From Aurantibacter crassamenti (GTDB taxonomy: Bacteria; Bacteroidota; Bacteroidia; Flavobacteriales; Flavobacteriaceae), in NCBI RefSeq assembly GCF_016811105.1, contig NZ_JAFBGM010000001.1:2943714-3007713 (forward strand): 64,000 nucleotides of DNA. The letters run 5' to 3'. The notes beneath the pieces were generated by a model. The model ran no database searches. It had not been told where the DNA came from and saw only the letters and a list, made by a program, of their open reading frames with translations. Both the position numbers and the translations under genes were made by a program. Shown piece after piece: positions 56,817 to 64,000 of the stretch; within the stretch, counting starts at the first letter, position 1, and every line of letters begins with the position of its first letter.

Positions 56817-57155
56817 GTTTAAGGATTTTAAATCTTCCGCAAGCGGCTATCTCCACCAAATGTCTGCAGGACATTCGATTTTGCATTGCAAAATTTTGTT
56901 TCGATACGCTAAAGAATTTTATCATTTGGTTAATGGTTGATCGTAATGAAGGCTAACGTGTTTGTATATGGTTCGTTACGTGGTTTAAGCACCTAATTTA
57001 GCAAATAAAAACCGATTAGAAAGTCCGTGAGGATTTTCGTAAGTAGGCTAAAACTAGCAATAAATAATATACGGTGTTGGCAACTGGCTTTTATTTAAAT
57101 AGCTTATTTAGTTCTGTAAATATTATCTAAAGGTTTGTGATGAAGAAGTCTTTAT
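56817..57155. other. 339-base intergenic region with a type Y spacer
   Basis: Bases 56817-56950 are the leader of the DUF6090 gene, with no clear TAnnTTTG box on the minus strand. Bases 56951-57082 are spacer Y copy 2. Bases 57083-57155 are AT-rich with nothing recognisable. Confidence 0.6.
56951..57082. repeat. Type Y intergenic spacer, copy 2
   Basis: GGCTAACGTGTTTGTATATGG at the left mirrors ATATACGGTGTTGGC at the right. The interior CACCTAATTTAGCAAATA...ATTTTCGTAAGTAGGCTA matches copies 1 and 3, but lacks the GC-rich hairpin. Confidence 0.82.
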
Positions 57156-57578
57156 TCATTGCAACTTTTTTCCAAATAATACCACACCTAATAGACCAGC
57201 GACTCCTAGAATAGTATACATTTTCCAAGGAAAGTAACCTTCTAATTTTGCAGACCTAGGATTTTTTTTAGGATAATAAACTTTCACTTTATCACCTATA
57301 GCATATTTTTTTACTTTGTTAGCTGAGCCAGCATAAAGTGTGATATTCTTTCCTTCTGAAGTAGTAAAAGTATAAATTGGAGAGTGAGTTAAGCTACTAC
57401 CAGTACTACTTTGCTGATTATATGTTGCTGAATTATAGTCTATTATAGTTGCTTCAGTAGTTTCTCCGTTTATATAAATTAAATAGGTTGCTACAGATTT
57501 CCATATTGCAAAAATTAACATTATGCAGCATGTAATAAATAGAAAAATATTTAAGTAAGAAGCGTTTGTTTTGAGCAT
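57156..57578 (-). CDS. DUF3592 domain membrane protein
   Basis: A 140-residue protein with a membrane segment at each end (about 10-32 and 118-136) and, between them, a DUF3592-type beta domain: TTEATIIDYNS, IYTFTTSEGKNITLYA, YAIGDKVKVYYPKKNPRSAKL. The function is unknown. Enclosed by two type Y spacers. Confidence 0.85.
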   Translation of the reverse strand: MLKTNASYLNIFLFITCCIMLIFAIWKSVATYLIYINGETTEATIIDYNSATYNQQSSTGSSLTHSPIYTFTTSEGKNITLYAGSANKVKKYAIGDKVKVYYPKKNPRSAKLEGYFPWKMYTILGVAGLLGVVLFGKKLQ

Positions 57579-57658
57579 ATTAACTTAATTTTTAAAATAT
57601 CGTTTCATCATTACAATTGTTCTGTTAAATTCTTGAATAGTAGGTTTTTCTTTAGTTT

Positions 57659-57795
57659 GTTGCCAACGTTTATGTATATGGAAAGTTGCGTGTTTGTATG
57701 CGAGGATTTTCCGAAGTCAAATCAGAAGCTAGCAAACAAAGCAACTAACATTGGTTAAGCACAAAACAGCAATTTTTTATATACTGTGTTATGGG
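57659..57795. repeat. Type Y-like intergenic spacer, diverged copy
   Basis: Ends TTGCCAACG (left) and ATATACTGTGTTATGGGC (right). The interior GTTGCGTGTTTGTATGCG...AAGCTAGCAAACAAAGCAAC forms a separate inverted repeat. The right end is 7 bases from the DUF6624 stop codon. Confidence 0.7.
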
Positions 57796-57801
57796 CTGGT
57801 T

Positions 57802-58401
57802 TTATTTTGTCCAACCAACAGTTTTTTTCCATTCCTCAATTTCCTGTTTTCTTTTTTCAAAGTCTTTCGGTGGCGATTGTTTATTATTTTTAGCTTGTTT
57901 TCTTATAATTTTAGTTTTTTCTTCAATTGAATTAAGTCCAATAGATTTTCGCCTTTGATTCACTTTTTTCAAGTCATCAAAAGTATTAGGGCTCAATTCT
58001 CCGCTTACATCCCAATCAAATTGAGTTCCATAAAGTTGTGGTTTATTCTCAAAAACTGCTATACGGTCAGTCAAGTACGCTAAATTTTTTGAATTGGCTT
58101 TATTTTGATGAACAGCAATTTCTAATAATTTCACACATTTTTTCATAAAATTAGGTTGTCCGATAGAATGTTGTATTATTAACCAAGTTGCTTCATTTGC
58201 TTCTTAGCCAACTTTGTCAAGCGTTGGATAACCTATTTTGTTTATTATTTCATTTAGAGTTTTGGCATTTTTGTTGTGAATTTCAGCCATTTCTTTATTG
58301 TAGCCTTCACCAAGTTTTCCACTTTCAATTAGCTTTTCACGAAATTCCAAATCAGCATTTTTCAGTTCGATTATTTTTTTTGCAATTTCGTTGTAATTCA
58401 T
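57802..58401 (-). pseudogene. DUF6624 gene interrupted by one in-frame stop
   Basis: Minus-strand residues MNYNEIAKKIIELKNADLEF...PTLDKVG end at TAA (58204-58206). The same frame continues without a shift as EANEATWLIIQHSIGQPNF, then KKCVKLLE...LTDRIAVFENKPQLYGTQFDWD...WKKTVGW to 57802. Together they give a 199-codon protein of the DUF6624 type. The stop falls where relatives, as I recall them, have Lys (KVGKEASEAAW), so a single AAA-to-TAA change explains it. The downstream ATG at 58146 could allow a 114-residue fragment. Confidence 0.75.
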
Positions 58402-58427
58402 TCTGCTAATTGTGTTGTGTTCAACTT

Positions 58428-58632
58428 GCCCATAACGTCTGAGCTAAGCGTAGTGCGGGGGTAAGGAAACTTTTCGTTTCCGTCTGCGCACGAAGCTAAA
58501 GCTTATTGTTTTGATTTATTTTTTTCTGTCCAGAGCAACCCCGACACTTCGGGGCCAAAGATTTTGCGGACTTCATAAAAATACACAAACCTTTCGATTA
58601 AGTCCGAAGCCCGTATTGTTTATAGGTTGTGT
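58428..58632 (+). repeat. Type X intergenic spacer, copy c (most complete)
   Basis: In order: CCATAACGTCTGAGCTAAGCG, GGAAACTTTTCGTTTCC hairpin, TCTGCGCACGAAGCTAAAGC, CTGTCCAGAGCAACC, the CCCCGA-CAC-TTCGGGG hairpin (58540-58555), CAAAGATTTTGCGGACTTC, ATACACAAACC and the right end CGTATTGTTTATAGGTTGTG. It lies between the DUF6624 start and the stop (16 bases away) of the next minus-strand gene. Confidence 0.85.
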
Positions 58633-58647
58633 TGTACCACGTTATTT

Positions 58648-59313
58648 TTAGAACGTTAAGGGTAACGCAAATCCGCCACCAAAAAGACCAACTGATTTAT
58701 TCACATAAGTCGCAGGTTTGTATTCCGTTAAATTTTCTAATAGTTGACTTATTAATTCTCTTTTATCCTCAGGAACTTCTCCACGTATTTTGGTTTCTAA
58801 TTTTCCGTTTATGTCAACATTTAATAGAATGCTTGCTCGTCCTTTAATTCGTTTTAGTTCCCTAGAATTTTTTATTTCCGCTCTAATTAATTTCATGTAA
58901 TTAGGATTCAGTTCCTTTTTGTTGATTATGAGGGGAATAAATTTGTCTTTGTACAGAAATTTTGGAAGTTCATCGACATGGAATAAAAACATTTTTTCAG
59001 AGTACTTAAGTCCTCCGCATTGCTCTTTAATCAAGTCATACGCTCCAAAGTCGCCCAGCGAGTATGATTTTTGGAGTAGTTCACATGCCTTAGATTTATT
59101 CCCTAAATTCAATTCAGTTCCAGCTAAATTGTAAATAGCGTCTTTATTCGTTGAGTCAATTTTAATTATGGATTCGTAGTTGATTTTTGCATTTTGAAAA
59201 TCAGAATTTTCAAAGGCATCGTTACCTTTAATTAAGAGTCTTTCAATTTCAGATTCCTGTCCGAATAAAGGGCAGATTGAAAATAGAATAATTAAGATTA
59301 GCAATTTTTTCAT
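58648..59313 (-). CDS. TPR protein with TonB-like C-terminal domain
   Basis: A 221-residue exported protein: signal peptide (1-18), tetratricopeptide repeats about 25-95 (GNDAFENSDFQNAKINYESIIKID; AIYNLAGTELNLGNKSKAC) and a C-terminal region resembling a TonB C-terminal domain (RASILLNVDINGKLETKIRGEVPEDKRELISQLLENLTEYKPAT). It lacks a membrane anchor and proline-rich linker, so it is not a working TonB. ATG 59313 is preferred to the upstream TTG. Confidence 0.75.
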   Translation of the reverse strand: MKKLLILIILFSICPLFGQESEIERLLIKGNDAFENSDFQNAKINYESIIKIDSTNKDAIYNLAGTELNLGNKSKACELLQKSYSLGDFGAYDLIKEQCGGLKYSEKMFLFHVDELPKFLYKDKFIPLIINKKELNPNYMKLIRAEIKNSRELKRIKGRASILLNVDINGKLETKIRGEVPEDKRELISQLLENLTEYKPATYVNKSVGLFGGGFALPLTF

Positions 59314-59320
59314 AATGTGG

Positions 59321-59470
59321 TACAACGGTTTAGCTATGAACAGTACGGGAGCAAACTAGCGTTTACTTTCCACCTCGTACATAGCAAAATCTTTTTGTTT
59401 TATTTTTCTTTTCCTGTCTAAAGCAACCCCGATGCTTCGGGGCCAAAGATTTTGCGGACTTTAAAACAAG
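59321..59470 (+). repeat. Type X intergenic spacer, copy d (partial)
   Basis: Left end GTACAACGGTTTAGCTATG; then TCCTGTCTAAAGCAACC, the CCCCGATGCTTCGGGG hairpin and CAAAGATTTTGCGGACTT, nearly identical to copy c. The CGAAGCTAAAGC block and the right end are missing. Confidence 0.75.
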
Positions 59471-59533
59471 CTTAAGTCAATGGAGCATCATAGGACTTGC
59501 CACACTATTTGCAATAGTTGATATAAGTCACAA

Positions 59534-60265
59534 TTATTTCTTGGTTATATAGTGTAAATCTTTGGAAGAATATTCGTCCCAAAGAACCTCCAGTCTTTGT
59601 GAAGTTTTCTCGTCTACTACGTTTGTTGTCGCCCCGTTAATTTTATTTCTACTAATTATTGTTGGAGAAATAACGCTTTGTCCATTCCAAGTTTCTATGA
59701 AATCAAAGCCGAATATATACTTTTGGTATTTTTTTCCTATGTTTGGAAGTATCATTATAGCTTCTCTTTCTTCACTATTTTTTCCCTTTGTAAAAATAAT
59801 CAATGGGCCTTTGGATTCGCGTCTTAAACCTTGCATTAAATATTTGTGAATTATTCCGTCATTATCATCTACTTTAATTTCTGTACTTAAAATTCCTGGT
59901 GCTAAAGAGGATGAAAAATTCATATTATAATAATTCCAAAATTTTTCTCCATTTTCATTTATTGTCAGATAATAAACATGCCAATCAGTTTTAAATTCTC
60001 TAATCAAATTTTCATCTGAATGAATTTTTGATAATTGATTTTGATTCAAAATATTCAACACCGAATCAAAGAAATCTTTATTTTTGAAGTGCGAAATCAC
60101 TCCACTTACGGCTGTACCAAATAATGTACCCCCTAGTGCTATTAAAAATTCTCCAAAAAAACCATTATCAGGGGTCATATAAATGCCCAATCCAATTGTC
60201 GTTAATGAAAGTAGAATTAGAATTGAATTGACGACAGTATAAATACTAATTTTTCGTTGTTTCAT
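59534..60265 (-). CDS. Two-TM protein with soluble C-terminal domain, unknown
   Basis: A 243-residue protein with two N-terminal membrane segments (about 8-28 and 36-57) separated by a short loop, and a soluble domain of about 180 residues that looks beta-rich (KFWNYYNMNFSS, GPLIIFTKGKN, EAIMILPNIG, YIFGFDFIETWNGQSVISPTII). The layout recalls 2TM-plus-beta-barrel effectors of bacterial immune systems, but there is no cyclase or other partner next to it and I see no diagnostic motif. Function open. Confidence 0.6.
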   Translation of the reverse strand: MKQRKISIYTVVNSILILLSLTTIGLGIYMTPDNGFFGEFLIALGGTLFGTAVSGVISHFKNKDFFDSVLNILNQNQLSKIHSDENLIREFKTDWHVYYLTINENGEKFWNYYNMNFSSSLAPGILSTEIKVDDNDGIIHKYLMQGLRRESKGPLIIFTKGKNSEEREAIMILPNIGKKYQKYIFGFDFIETWNGQSVISPTIISRNKINGATTNVVDEKTSQRLEVLWDEYSSKDLHYITKK

Positions 60266-60274
60266 AATATTGAA

Positions 60275-60322
60275 TAACGGCTATTTTAACTTTAATATTC
60301 CACAAAAATAACTCGTTAGCTC
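60275..60322. repeat. Short spacer ends without interior
   Basis: ATAACGGCTA near 60275-60284 and CTCGTTAGC near 60313-60321 look like the two spacer ends with only about 30 bases between them. Low complexity makes this uncertain. Confidence 0.35.
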
Positions 60323-60396
60323 AAAAAACTAAAAAGTCTCGTGGTGTGTTAAGTATTGTACCTACCTTATTTAAATAAGATTAATTATCTGGATTA

Positions 60397-60480
60397 ATCA
60401 CCTAATTTAGCAAATACAAACCGAACCTGCCAGCCGGCAGGCTGGTAGAATATCTGGAAGAATTTTCGTAAGTAGGTGAG
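60397..60480. repeat. Type Y intergenic spacer, copy 3 (interior only)
   Basis: TCACCTAATTTAGC at the left pairs with GTAAGTAGGTGA at the right. Between them is the same ACAAACCGAACC and CCTGCCAGCCGGCAGGCTGG hairpin as in copy 1. The GCYAACG/CGTTRGC ends are absent. Confidence 0.8.
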
Positions 60481-60549
60481 AAAAGACAATTACTAATACA
60501 TAATTTAAGTTTAATTCTTAAAACAACAAAAGTCAACTAAAAATTTATA

Positions 60550-61824
60550 TTACATATGACGACAGGTTAAAAAGGCATTAATATACAAACTACCCTTTCT
60601 TTTAAATTCCACCTCTGAACCCAGAAAATTCGTATAAGTTCTAGGTTTTAAGAATGGGCGATGTTCTGTTAGATAGGCCTCAAAGCGTAAATAGTGCTTC
60701 GCTCTAAAAGGATCATGATATGGTTTTGGATCCAATATAAATTCCTCTGCTGACTCCCATGTAAATTCACCTACCCAATCATTTTGATTTTCTCCATATA
60801 ATAGCCACCAATTTGAACCTGGCGGCTTGTCTAGTTCATATAGCATAACGGTCGTACCCTTTATTAATGATCCAACTGATGTCCCTGCACTAGTAAGTTC
60901 GTAATCTTCTTCATTACCCAGATAATTGTTGTGATTTAGACTTCCAATTTGGGCGTAAAATAGTACCAAGACATTACCTTTCTTAATTCTTATAACGTGA
61001 TAATCGCTCTGTTCGTAACATTGGATACTATTGAAATTATTAATTTCAGATATTTCCGTTCCTGGATATATCTGAAATTTTGGCATTCCTATAGCTTGCC
61101 AATCAATATATTCTATTGATTGACTTGTTAAAAATTCTTGTTGACCAGAGATAGCAAAACTCAATAACTCATTAACACCACCATATTCCAACTGGTCATA
61201 AAAAAAATTTCCCCATGCTGTGGATTTATATGCAAAGGGGCATTCGGTACAGCTAAATTTAATGTGGTCAGTAAAACTTACCGAAACAGTTCCATCAGCT
61301 TTAATTGCAAAAAATCGTATTGGAATTATATCGCAAAGATCTCTTATAAATTCGCAATTGTCCAGTCCAAGTTCCAGATCTATTGATAACGTATTAAGTG
61401 GGTCTCCTACTTCAAGAGTAGGAAATAATACATACGCATTTTGCTCATCACCAATACTAAAACCGATACCATTAACCTGACTTCCGTTATTTACATAACC
61501 CAAACCTAAATTTAAAATACCATTTTCATCAATTATAGGATCTCTATCCGGGAATGCAATTAAATCATGATCTGTTTCGAAAGAAGAAACGTCTCGTACC
61601 TCTAAATTACTATTGTTATTTAGTGAAACTAATATACTTTCTATATACTCATCTTTTGTAAGAGCCATTGAGTCTTCAGTCTCATCTCCTTCATTCTCAT
61701 TTCCTACATTCTCATTTCCTTCAATTTCATTTCTATTAGTCTCATTTTTTTCAATTTCATTATCATCACAACTACTAGTGATGAAAAAAGTAAATACACA
61801 CAACACATATACTATAAATCTCAT
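60550..61824 (-). CDS. Lipoprotein with N-terminal Asn/Glu repeats
   Basis: A 424-residue lipoprotein (FITSSC-DDNE). Residues about 23-50 are a degenerate repeat of N-E-x-x/E-G-N-E-N units, forming a charged linker. The body (about 60-424) is not recognisable; it contains a CxxCxF segment (SCTECPFAYKS), two further cysteines in CEFIRDLCD and aromatic-rich C-terminal part. Surface-exposed protein of unknown role, in the spacer-punctuated region. Confidence 0.65.
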   Translation of the reverse strand: MRFIVYVLCVFTFFITSSCDDNEIEKNETNRNEIEGNENVGNENEGDETEDSMALTKDEYIESILVSLNNNSNLEVRDVSSFETDHDLIAFPDRDPIIDENGILNLGLGYVNNGSQVNGIGFSIGDEQNAYVLFPTLEVGDPLNTLSIDLELGLDNCEFIRDLCDIIPIRFFAIKADGTVSVSFTDHIKFSCTECPFAYKSTAWGNFFYDQLEYGGVNELLSFAISGQQEFLTSQSIEYIDWQAIGMPKFQIYPGTEISEINNFNSIQCYEQSDYHVIRIKKGNVLVLFYAQIGSLNHNNYLGNEEDYELTSAGTSVGSLIKGTTVMLYELDKPPGSNWWLLYGENQNDWVGEFTWESAEEFILDPKPYHDPFRAKHYLRFEAYLTEHRPFLKPRTYTNFLGSEVEFKRKGSLYINAFLTCRHM

Positions 61825-61947
61825 TATTTTGAAATTAAATTAGAAAACTAGAATGAATAATATTTTAATATCAACAAGTATAATTAAATGTAATGACTTA
61901 AAAAATACCCATTAATAGGTATTTTTACTTCGATATTATTATTTGTT

Positions 61948-62024
61948 TTCCTTTCGTTGGCAATCGTCAAATTTTGAAATTTGGCGACTTTTCAAAAATG
62001 CCCAAACCCTTGTGTTAGCAGAGA
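61948..62024. repeat. Spacer fragment, type X-like
   Basis: TTTCGTTGGCAATCG, TTTGAAATTTGGCGACTTTTC, AATGCCCAAACCC and the right end CTTGTGTTAGCAG correspond to the right part of type X copy a (TTAGCGACTTTATAAATATACACAGACC). It lies 82 bases before the next stop codon. Confidence 0.5.
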
Positions 62025-62105
62025 CTTTCGCTATCTTTTTATATACATCTTAAGTTTGCTTCTTATTATATTGAGAGGAATATTAACGAAATAATTAAAA
62101 AAAAA

Positions 62106-62543
62106 TCACAGATAATTAAAGAATAATTCGACGGCTATACCAAGAATAAAACTAGCAGTTACACCTATTAACGATATGCGTCCTAATTTAAATGTATTAG
62201 AAAAAGCAAGCCATAGTGCTATTAATGAACAAATTGCAAAAAGAACCATCGCATAGGTAGGTACAATACTAGTAAAAAGTCCGATGGTGTTAAAAATTGG
62301 ATCTAACAATGCAGTAAATCCAAATAATGCTAAGGCAAAATTGGATTTAGGATGTTTATTAAAAAGATAAATGCCCGCAATTAATAGTTCAATACAAATG
62401 GCAAAAGGACCAAATTGGCCATAAAATGCCTTTTTAAAATAAGGTTCTAACCCAATTGGAAAGTCAATTTTTGTGTAAAATATGACTCCAAGCACAATTG
62501 CTATGATTATGAATATTGTTGCAATAATCTTTCTTGTTTTCAT
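62106..62543 (-). CDS. Four-TM membrane protein of unknown function
   Basis: A 145-residue protein with four hydrophobic segments (about 7-25, 45-63, 68-110 as two, 120-143) and short loops. No motif identifies a family. Enclosed by spacer fragments on both sides, so it looks like another unit of the array. Confidence 0.65.
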   Translation of the reverse strand: MKTRKIIATIFIIIAIVLGVIFYTKIDFPIGLEPYFKKAFYGQFGPFAICIELLIAGIYLFNKHPKSNFALALFGFTALLDPIFNTIGLFTSIVPTYAMVLFAICSLIALWLAFSNTFKLGRISLIGVTASFILGIAVELFFNYL

Positions 62544-62578
62544 AAGAATTTATTAATGTTTTTTCTTCTCTTAGAATG

Positions 62579-62663
62579 TTTGCCAACGATTTAGCTATGC
62601 GTAGCGCGGAGGTACACTGGTCAATTTCAGTCTGCACACGAAGCTAAAGCTTATTGCTTTTAT
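62579..62663 (+). repeat. Type X intergenic spacer, copy e (left part only)
   Basis: TTGCCAACGATTTAGCTATGCGTAGCGCGG, TCTGCACACGAAGCTAAAGC and TTATTGCTTTTA match copy c up to its middle, then the cupin gene's 3' end begins 8 bases later. The right half is missing. Confidence 0.75.
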
Positions 62664-62671
62664 CCATTTTG

Positions 62672-63139
62672 TTAAAGCTTTTCGGCTACTTTATCATAGT
62701 ATTTTTGTGTAACAACCTCAGTCCAAGTTGTTGGTTGTCCACCACCATATAAGGCCAAATAGGTTACATCACTTAGCTTTGTGGAGGAATGCCAATGTTC
62801 AATGTCTTTCTCACATTTAATGATATCTCCTTTTTTCAAAATTACTGGCTCATTTCCTCTCTCCTGATAATAGGCTTCACCAGAAACAATTATTAAAACT
62901 TGTGCAGAACCATGCTTATGCCAATCTAAGGTTGAATTGGCTTTAAAAGTTGCTTTTGTAATATTATAACCTAATTCATCGTCATTGTGAATTATAGCAT
63001 TCAACCAAGCTTCTCCTATATAATGAGTATTTGGTGCTTTTGTTCCCTCAGCTAAATAGGAAGATACCTTGTAATCTGAGTTTTGGGAAAATACAGATGC
63101 CGAGGCCAAAATGAATAGGAATAAAATTGATTTTTTCAT
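62672..63139 (-). CDS. Secreted cupin domain protein
   Basis: A 155-residue protein with signal peptide (1-18, ASVFS) and a cupin barrel: WHKHGSAQVLIIVSGEAYYQERG (motif 1 with two His and Glu-like residue) and GDIIKCEKDIEHWHSSTKLSDVTYLAL (motif 2 His). It resembles cupins of the mandelonitrile-lyase-like or carboxymuconolactone-associated group. The metal site appears intact; the substrate is unknown. Confidence 0.85.
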   Translation of the reverse strand: MKKSILFLFILASASVFSQNSDYKVSSYLAEGTKAPNTHYIGEAWLNAIIHNDDELGYNITKATFKANSTLDWHKHGSAQVLIIVSGEAYYQERGNEPVILKKGDIIKCEKDIEHWHSSTKLSDVTYLALYGGGQPTTWTEVVTQKYYDKVAEKL

Positions 63140-63184
63140 TTTCTTAAAGTTTATATTTCTTGTTTATTCAGAGTTTTATGCTTG

Positions 63185-63345
63185 CGCATTACGGTTCGTA
63201 TTTGACAAGAAGGGGAGGTAAAGAAACTTTTCGTTTCGGTATATTACTTAGCTAAATATAAATATTTTGCTTTTATCTTTTCTTTTACAAACACCATATT
63301 TTATATTTAGCGACTTCATAAATATTCTAAAATTGAAATAAAAAA
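63185..63345 (+). repeat. Type X intergenic spacer, copy f (diverged)
   Basis: GCGCATTACGG, TTGACAAGAAGGGGAGGTAAAG, AAACTTTTCGTTTCGG, AGCTAAATATAAATATTTTG and TTAGCGACTTCATAAATAT correspond in order to blocks of copies a and c. The CCCCGA hairpin is absent. Confidence 0.65.
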
Positions 63346-63368
63346 GAGTAAAGTTCACTTTTTAATGG

Positions 63369-63437
63369 TGCTACAATGGTCTGTGTATGGTGACGTAGCA
63401 TCACGCAAGGTGCTATGCTCTAAACATATTGTTAGCT
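63369..63437. repeat. Type Z short spacer
   Basis: TGCTACAATGG at the left mirrors ATATTGTTAGC at the right. The interior GTGACGTAGCATCAC and TAGCATCACGCAAGGTGCTATGCT fold as hairpins. The cyclase stop codon (63432-63434) lies inside the right end. Confidence 0.7.
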
Positions 63438-64000
63438 ATATTTTATAAAATACATTTCCAATTCTCCTTTTCCTTTAGCTTGAATTTTCTCCCTGGTATA
63501 GCAACTGATATCATTTTTGACAAGCTGGTAGGTTGTTTCTGATATATTTATTTTGCCAGGCTCTCCTAACGATTCCATCCGACTTGCCGTATTAACTGTA
63601 TCTCCAAAGAGATCATAGTTAAATTTCTTCTTTCCAACTACGCCAGCCACTATTGGTCCCGAATGTATCCCAACTCTCATCCTCCATTTTATTTCATGTT
63701 TCTTATTTCTCTCCTCCAGATAGGATAGCATCTGTTGTGCAGCTTTAATACAATTAAGGGCATGATTTTTAACCGTATCTTCAAGACCACATGCAGCCAT
63801 ATATGCATCCCCAATTGTTTCAATTTTTTCAACTCCTGCCTCCTCAACAATCTCATCAAATCGGCCAAAAATATCATTGAGTTCATTGACCAAAGTGATT
63901 GCCGGAATGCTAGCTACTAACTCAGTAAAGCCTTTGAAGTCAGTAAACAGAATAGTTACATTTTTGTGCCTTTTGGGCACTGTTTTACCAGTTTCCTTTA
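63432..64000 (-). CDS. Adenylate/guanylate cyclase catalytic domain (partial)
   Basis: The C-terminal 189 or so residues of a class III nucleotide cyclase; the frame stays open to the window edge, so the N-terminus lies outside. Metal-binding Asp in LFTDFKGF and in TIGDAYMAACG, specificity Lys in EKIETIG, transition-state Asn/Arg in FGDTVNTASRMES. The preceding residues KETGKTVPKRHKN are typical of the linker between a sensor or membrane region and the cyclase domain. The stop is inside a spacer element. Confidence 0.9.
   Translation of the reverse strand, partial: KETGKTVPKRHKNVTILFTDFKGFTELVASIPAITLVNELNDIFGRFDEIVEEAGVEKIETIGDAYMAACGLEDTVKNHALNCIKAAQQMLSYLEERNKKHEIKWRMRVGIHSGPIVAGVVGKKKFNYDLFGDTVNTASRMESLGEPGKINISETTYQLVKNDISCYTREKIQAKGKGELEMYFIKYS

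Noticed and set aside
51706-63440. CRISPR array
   Set aside because: Repeats are 70-200 bases, imperfect, and separated by whole genes, not by short spacers of constant length; no cas genes are present.
51706-63440. Classical chromosomal integron
   Set aside because: No IntI-type integrase in the window, and spacer ends GCYAAC/GTTRGC do not satisfy the RYYYAAC/GTTRRRY consensus. Kept only as an analogy.

Overview
The window is a stretch of chromosome from a low-GC (roughly one third G+C) member of the Bacteroidota, most likely a marine Flavobacteriaceae; the genus cannot be fixed from the sequence alone. The evidence is the TAnnTTTG-type -7 boxes (a complete TTTG-N19-TAnnTTTG promoter precedes the tRNA), many lipoproteins with short flavobacterial-type signal sequences, TonB-dependent receptors with carboxypeptidase-like N-terminal domains, a FecI/FecR pair, and families largely confined to this phylum (DUF6090, DUF6146, DUF6787, DUF6624, TIGR02757).

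Layout. 0-2 kb: tRNA-His and a secreted M28 aminopeptidase. 2-8 kb: an AraC regulator divergent from a four-gene operon encoding a complete trans-4-hydroxy-L-proline catabolic route (imino-acid deaminase, alpha-ketoglutarate semialdehyde dehydrogenase, hydroxyproline 2-epimerase, FAD D-hydroxyproline dehydrogenase). 8.7-13.2 kb: a sulfatase, mannonate dehydratase, mannonate oxidoreductase and an FAH-family sugar-acid dehydratase candidate, that is, hexuronate/sugar-acid use. 13-18.8 kb: mixed chromosomal genes (carotenoid/retinol-type oxidoreductase, GDSL hydrolase, TIM-barrel lipoprotein, TIGR02757, CPBP protease, LolD-like ATPase). 18.9-23.4 kb: folE, a SorA/SorB-like sulfite dehydrogenase pair, a nuclease-family protein and a fatty acid hydroxylase. 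23.4-26.8 kb: a ZnuD-like TonB receptor locus. 26.8-32.1 kb: a housekeeping block with serA, serC, a LuxC-like acyl-CoA reductase and a ferredoxin. 32.2-37.1 kb: an ECF sigma/anti-sigma/STN-TonB receptor signalling operon. 37.3-45.6 kb: ychF, an EamA permease, parE-parC-mscL and a second sterol-desaturase-like protein.

From about 47 kb, and most clearly from 51.7 kb to the right end, the character changes. Unrelated small genes, nearly all on the minus strand, are separated one by one by quasi-palindromic spacer elements. The elements share end motifs (GCYAACG or GCTACAACG on the left, CGTTGTTAGC or TGTTGGC on the right) and a few interior types (called X, Y, W and Z here). At least one gene is inactivated by a single nonsense codon and another by a frameshift. 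The arrangement resembles a gene-cassette array, but no integrase is visible and the ends do not fit the canonical attC consensus, so this remains a hypothesis. It is the best candidate in the window for an undescribed system.

How genes work together: the hydroxyproline operon and the sulfatase/uronate/FAH block may converge on alpha-ketoglutarate semialdehyde and jointly process proline-rich or sulfated glycoconjugates. The FecI/FecR/TonB-receptor trio is a self-contained surface-signalling circuit. parE-parC-mscL appear co-transcribed.
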